This document shows, piece after piece, positions 59,201 to 64,000 of a DNA stretch of 64,000 nucleotides (positions within the stretch are counted from its first letter, which is position 1; the number at the start of each line of letters is the position of its first letter). Where the stretch lies: assembly GCA_949825025.1 (NCBI GenBank), contig OX463778.1, positions 54,128,364 through 54,192,363 of the forward strand. Reading direction: 5' to 3'. Source of the DNA: Siphlonurus alternatus (Eukaryota > Arthropoda > Insecta > Ephemeroptera > Siphlonuridae). The position numbers were made by a program, and so were the translations under genes. A model generated the notes under the pieces. It was not told the origin of the DNA, did not search any database, and saw only the letters and a list, made by a program, of their open reading frames with translations.

Positions 59201-61147
59201 CGCAGCAAGTTGTTGATCGTGGTCACGTCTCAGTTCACGGAGTGGCCGTGCCACGTCCACCTCCCGCTGCAGTGCTTCTCTGACGAGGTGTCCGGCCAGC
59301 TGCTAGAGTCGCAGCTGGGGGCTGGAGAGCAGACGCAGCTCCTCGCTGGGCTGCTGGGCCACCTCCCCCTGGCCCTGCAGACCGCAGTTCTGTACGTGAA
59401 ACACCAGAGGCAACTCAAACAGTTCGTCAACGAGGAATACACAGTCGAAGAGTTCGTCTCTGAGTTGACGACCGCCCCTGACAAGTTCCTCAATTACGAA
59501 CCTGCCAACTACGGCAATTACAACAAACCTCTGAGTGTAATTTGTGACTTGGCTAAAGGAGTTATTTCTAAATGTAAACATGGAGAGTTGGCTCTGAAAT
59601 TACTGAACATCATGTCGTTCTTAAAGCCTGATCATATTAAAGCTTCCACACTTCAATACATTCATGAAGTTGATATGAATGAGGCATTGCTATTATTAAA
59701 AAATTACTCTCTAGTAGAGAACACTGAGAAAATTATTTCCATTAATCCAATTACTCAATTAATTAATCAAAATTCATGCAACACTAAAAATGTTTTGACG
59801 GAAATTTTGACAGCATTTAACAGCGAAGTACATGATAATGTCTATCCTTATTGTTTTCAAACTTCAATTTGTAATCAGACTCTTTACATTTGGAAATTTG
59901 CCTGCAACTTTGATGATTTGGTTGGAACATTTTGTCGGCTATTCTTGGCCGCAGCTAGACATGGAAAAAATAATGAAAAATCGCTAAGTATCACTGAAGA
60001 ACAGAACAAGGTTCTAGAGAAAGTTTGCTTGTGGAGTAATAGTGACTTTAGAACCCACAAAATGTTCCAAATTCTTATGCTCTTAAAATCAAGCCAGTAT
60101 GAGAAAGTTCTAGATGCTTGCGAAAAATTCTTCGCTGACGCTAAACCATTTGCCCTAGGTCGTAAGTGTAGAATGCGTATTTTGCATTTAAAATCTTGTG
60201 CTCTTTTTAGATTGCAAAGGTTTGAAGAAGCGTGGGAACTCTGCGATGATGTGTACAACATTAGATGTGATTACGAAGGGAGAAAGAACAAAAACACTCT
60301 CGACTCTCTGGACTTGCTTTGCAAGATTGCATGCAAGTTTGATGAGCAGGGACAAAAAGATAAACTTGAGTCTCTGAAACCAATCTTAGAAGTTATTTTT
60401 GACAATGATGATTGGGACGGCTACCCTAGTATGATGAGAGAGGCGGAAGATAGAATGAAAATTGTCCGCGAAACAATGAAATATTGTTTAGAATCTGGTA
60501 AAGAGAAGGAAACATTAGACTTCTTCACTAGATTACTAGCTAAGTTAGAATCAAAATTGGAATCTCCACACATACTTATTGAATTAGCTACAATTGAAAA
60601 GTCTAAATGCTTACTTAAGCTTGGTAGACATAAAATTGCTTGGGATATGGTCATAGCTTTGAAAGATGAGAAGGATGGATATAGTGACGAAGCCACCACC
60701 GCATTGTGTGACATGATTTGCAAGTTGCCGAAAAAGCTGAAACTCGATGCATTACAAACTTGTGTTGATAGCCTACAGACAAAATTGACAGCTGGTTTGG
60801 TGCATGGTATCGAGAAAACCCTGAAGAACATTGAGACCTTGGAGGAATATCTTCATGCTGCTGGCAAAGATGCAGTTGTTCTTGAGCTCTACAGCAGCTT
60901 GCACGCTGCTCTGTTGGCTGATAATTTGAAGGTGGATCACCCGGAAGCGTTGAGGGCCCTGATGTACAAAGCCCTCTACCTTTGCGACCATGAGGGGGAA
61001 GACGAGGCGTGGCAGATCTACGAGTATGTTTGTGAGCTCAAAGGTTGTGAGCCGCAGCAGAAACCTGACACCTCGCTGCAAGCTTGTGACATTCTGTATC
61101 AGTTTAAAGAGGAGCTTGTGAAAGCAGGAGCAATCAGTTACATGTAG
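56206..61147 (+). CDS. NB-ARC STAND ATPase with TPR-like C-terminus (NLR/APAF1-like)
   Basis: STAND proteins of this type act as nucleotide switches in immunity or cell death; the role here is inferred. Exons 56206-56256, 57623-57730, 58033-58095 and 58739-61147, all phase 0, give 876 residues. Residues 1-75 are disordered, Ser/Lys-rich and basic (GGRKKSRDQ, SSSKKRRED), a possible nuclear signal; no CARD, death or TIR domain is seen. FLSREAEL (about 105) precedes the P-loop GPAGVGKTEL (about 133). The Walker B-like stretch is LLVFDNVD (about 209). The sensor-1 position reads LLIVVTSQ, lacking the usual Arg. GHLPLAL (about 283) is the GxP-type motif. No MHD motif is found. From about 450 to the end, helical pairs resemble TPR units (ALFRLQRFEEAWELCDDV; CLLKLGRHKIAWDMV; YLCDHEGEDEAWQIYEYV). 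There are no LRR or WD40 repeats. Neighbours give no clue to function. Confidence 0.85.
58251..58527. mobile_element. non-autonomous element (family S), copy 2
   Basis: The ends AGAGGCTTCAAGTGATC and GCTGACTTGAAGCCTCT are inverted. The interior matches 22235-22550 (CTGATAATGAATCAAGA, GTGGGAACACCG). It lies in the last NB-ARC gene intron, about 210 bp before the large exon. Confidence 0.8.
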
Positions 61148-61286
61148 TTGTTACAGAGGCTAGATATTTAAATATCTATTGGTGTGTGGAAACTTTGGAA
61201 ATTGGTATTTAGATTTTGTGCTTTCTTAGTTTTAAATTAATTCTAAATTGATTGTCATTTTTGTATTGAAAATTTAGTTTCTAAAT

Positions 61287-61670
61287 TTAAGGGGAAGGTA
61301 ACATTGATCAGCTGATCAACGTAGTCCCATTTGATTAGCATGTAAACTTAGCAGACACACAAAAATTCTAAAATTTTTAAAGACAGACACCTAAAAACCA
61401 CAGAAAAACTGCAAAATAATTATTCAAGACGATTGTTTTTTTAAATTAATTTTTTATATTTTTATATTTTTATCATAGCTGGGGTTTCCCATGGAGAGAC
61501 AAACTAAAAAATTAATTTAAAAAAATTGGCTTCAACAGTTGCTATAAAAAAATTTCTGTGGCTGTTAGGTACTGAAATCTATCAATAAAAAAAATGTGTC
61601 CGCTAAGGTTTGCATATTTAATCAAATGGGACTACTTTGATCAGCTGATTCGTGTTACCTTCCCCTTTAA
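61287..61670. mobile_element. TTAA-flanked MITE (family T4) in the NB-ARC 3' flank
   Basis: It starts TTAAGGGGAAGGTAACA and ends GTTACCTTCCCCTTTAA. TGATCAGCTGATCA-like palindromes lie inside both ends. The terminal AAGG-GGTAAC motif resembles family T1 (AAGGGTAAGGTAAC), suggesting that one transposase may mobilise both. It may be included in the NB-ARC 3' UTR. Confidence 0.88.
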
Positions 61671-62039
61671 AATATTTTTATCAACGAGAGAGAGAGTAAA
61701 GCAATGTTGATTTATCGTGTTTACCATCATGTATAAATTTCATTGTAATAATTTTACGATGGTTACTGTACATGATGTTCTCAATCACATAATGGAGCAG
61801 CAATATACTTCTTTTTTTTTATTATTATATTTCCCACATGTTACATACATAACAGTTGGCAGGTGACACTATAACAGTCCTTTAAAGAACAAATCACAAC
61901 GAGGTTGCGAATAGTATACCTTTTAACGATTAAAATAATAATATCAAGGAAAACATAACAATAAGATAATATGCGTGTAAATAATTATTATAATTAAGCG
62001 TGTAAACAACACAAAAAGTCAATAAACAAACTATTGTTT

Positions 62040-62222
62040 ATTGTATTTTGTTTTTATTATTATTGTCAGTGATTGTGTTTGATAGTGTTAAATAACTTAT
62101 GTAAATGTATTTAAGTTTGATGTTTTTATGATGTATTTTGTCCAATTTTGACTTGAACATATGTTTGTCTTGTACAACCAAAAAGAAGTTCCAAAATAAA
62201 AAATAAAAATAAAATAAAATAA
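62040..62222 (+). mobile_element. probable LINE 3' tail with (AAATA)n end
   Basis: It shares TATGTTTGTCTTGTACA with 16312-16330 and ends in AAAATAAAAATAAAATAAAAT. No coding sequence is left on the plus strand. Confidence 0.5.
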
Positions 62223-62226
62223 ATAT

Positions 62227-62520
62227 TTACAATGAATGACTCAATAAATAAGCATTTAATTTTGAAAAAAACAATGAGCCATTAAGAGATCTAATACCTA
62301 GGGGTAAATTGTTCCAAGCATGACACAACCTAATGTAAAAAGATTTTTGATGAGCCTCTGAGCTAGCAAAAGGAGGAATAAACAACAACCCTTGTTTGCT
62401 ACCTCTGCCATACTTATGTGCGGACACAGGTAGGATATAGCAACAAGCCTGGCCTCAATGTGCTGCCTGTATTAGCAGATGAATCTTGTTGACACAAATC
62501 TAAAATGGAGCAACTATGAC
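62227..62520 (-). pseudogene. LINE C-terminal relic
   Basis: The minus translation ends SFYIRLCHAWNNLPLGIRSL..FFSKLNAYLL, matching the C-terminal WNxLP..I....FK..L pattern of Jockey/I-like LINE polyproteins. Upstream the frame is broken after about 95 residues. Confidence 0.7.
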
Positions 62521-62950
62521 ATGAAATGTTTGCAGGTGGTGGGTACAATATTTTTATTTTTGTGTTAGTCGTAAACCTTAACATGGCATTTTCTTTTTAT
62601 TATTTGATTTTAAATTGAGATGAAATTGTCTTCTTAATTATTTTGTGCGTGCATTACCATTAACTAAAAATGAAATTATGACATAATTAAAAAATTAAAA
62701 ACTACTGTACAGTAATAAAAAAAAGTGTTAACCATGTGTTGACTACAGTAAAAATATGTATAAGACTAAACACAATCAAGAAAGAGTTGGTAATTACTAT
62801 TACATTGTAAATTGTGTTTCAATTACAACAAACTGACTGTGTTGTTGAAATGACAAAACTAGACTACTGTTTGTACTTTAAATAACAATTTGAATTTTGT
62901 GTTTTTTTTTTTTCCTATTTCATGTCAAATCCATTGACCAGTAAAGTTAA

Positions 62951-63305
62951 TTAAGGGTAAGGTAACGCCACTAATGTTAAAAAAAATCCCTCTCACAAAA
63001 ATTCTGAAAAAAATTTAAAATGTTCTCCTCTACACCCCCTATCAGTAGCTAAAATATCAGGTATACAAATACGATCTAGTTTTTGAGTTATGAATTTTTA
63101 AAGTTGACCAATTTAACATGGGAGTTTCATTTCTCCATGTTAAAGTAGTCAACTTTAAAATTTTATAACTCAAAAACTAGATCGTATTTGTATACCTGAT
63201 ATTTTAGGTACTGATAGGGGGTATAGAGGAGAACATTTTAAATTTTTTTCAGAATTTTTGTGAGAGGAATTTTTTTTAACATTGGTGGCGTTACCTTACC
63301 CTTAA
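62951..63305. mobile_element. TTAA-flanked hairpin MITE, intact copy (family T1)
   Basis: A 355-bp near-perfect palindrome starting TTAAGGGTAAGGTAACGCC and ending GGCGTTACCTTACCCTTAA. Inner arms contain CAGGTATACAAATACGATCT and the complement. Nearly every base of one half is paired, so transcripts would form a strong hairpin. Confidence 0.93.
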
Positions 63306-64000
63306 ATATTTTTTCATGATCATCTAGTAACTGAATTGTAGACATGGATTTAGTTTCAACTTGATATAAATTCATTGACTGAAAACATAAAGTTACAGAT
63401 ATGCAAGAGACTGACAACTATATACGGGTTATGAATATTTTGAAATGACTGATAAGCCAACTGAATTCAAAGTATTTATCAAACTATTTAAATATTCTAC
63501 TATAAAATTACTACAAGTTAGTTTACTTGCATATATTACTGTTGAATATAGTTTGTAAGCCGCACCTCAGAGATTAAAAAAAAAAAAAAAAATCAAATGA
63601 TGTAACTTAATGTCTATGCAATTTGTACTACCCCATATGAATTCTGTGCCTTAAATTCCTACTGTATTTATTTTTGTTATGTTCCTTTCAGTAAAATTAA
63701 TTTTGGGGTAATATTTGTATTTCATCTGGAGAGTCTGACCATTATATGTTTTGTTTTTTAAGGTCATGCAACTTTTGTATTATTTTTGTAGGCTGGTTAA
63801 TCATAGTTTGGTACATTTGCAGAATTTTTCTGATAATTTAAGCTACATCAGTAATTGCTGGGTTCTGATCAAGCTGTACTAAAGTTGAGCTGTCTGATCA
63901 AAATGAAGTTGAGGCAGCAATATTTGCTCAACTTATGTTACATTTGTTATTCCCTGGTCAATCATATCTCAACTGCCCACAAATTTTCTCATACAAAGCA
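63306..64000. other. AT-rich end of window, no gene seen
   Basis: It contains a poly-A run (about 63578) and no exon-like block. Confidence 0.5.

Noticed and set aside
58637..61081. Several minus-strand frames of 80-136 residues
   Set aside because: They are antisense shadows of the NB-ARC/TPR coding exon.

Overview
The window is AT-rich metazoan nuclear DNA. Genes are split into many short, GC-richer exons by long AT-rich introns full of small palindromic transposons. The gene set (SPIDR, an SLC27/FATP acyl-CoA synthetase, BRCC3, U11/U12 SNRNP25 and an NB-ARC/TPR STAND protein), the intron sizes and the repeat types fit an invertebrate. An arthropod is my guess, but nothing in the sequence proves the phylum.

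Layout: 1-11.3 kb is gene-poor, with degenerate inverted-repeat elements. 11.35-23.5 kb (minus strand) holds SPIDR, a scaffold for homologous recombination, as 12 exons whose phases join into a 924-codon frame. A complete-looking 3.8-kb pogo-type DNA transposon (23.69-27.51 kb) sits directly upstream of the large SPIDR exon. 29.74-45.76 kb (plus) holds a 12-exon fatty-acid transport protein/very-long-chain acyl-CoA synthetase; its introns carry a 5S-rRNA-derived SINE and several MITEs, one nested in another. 48.73-51.42 kb (minus) holds BRCC3 (K63 deubiquitinase, JAMM motif intact), head-to-head with SNRNP25 (51.82-52.80 kb, plus; minor spliceosome). 56.2-61.15 kb (plus) holds an 876-aa NB-ARC plus TPR-like protein, preceded by an E2F-like site and a probable non-coding first exon. 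61.2-64 kb is repeats.

Two of the five host genes act in DNA double-strand-break repair (SPIDR with BLM/RAD51; BRCC3 in BRCA1-A/BRISC). Nothing here shows co-regulation beyond the shared BRCC3/SNRNP25 promoter.

The most unusual signals are: (1) a palindromic repeat family with one fixed end, one variable end and 11-16-bp target duplications, so a hairpin-shaped element that behaves like a retroposon; (2) the NB-ARC-TPR protein with a basic tail and degenerate sensor motifs; (3) at least four hairpin families using TTAA; (4) a hairpin family carrying splice-acceptor-like ends and paired TGACGTCA sites; (5) a duplicated 3' splice site in the FATP gene whose upstream copy would cause a frameshift.

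All homology calls come from recalled family sequences; no search was run. Exon borders come from splice consensus plus phase agreement.
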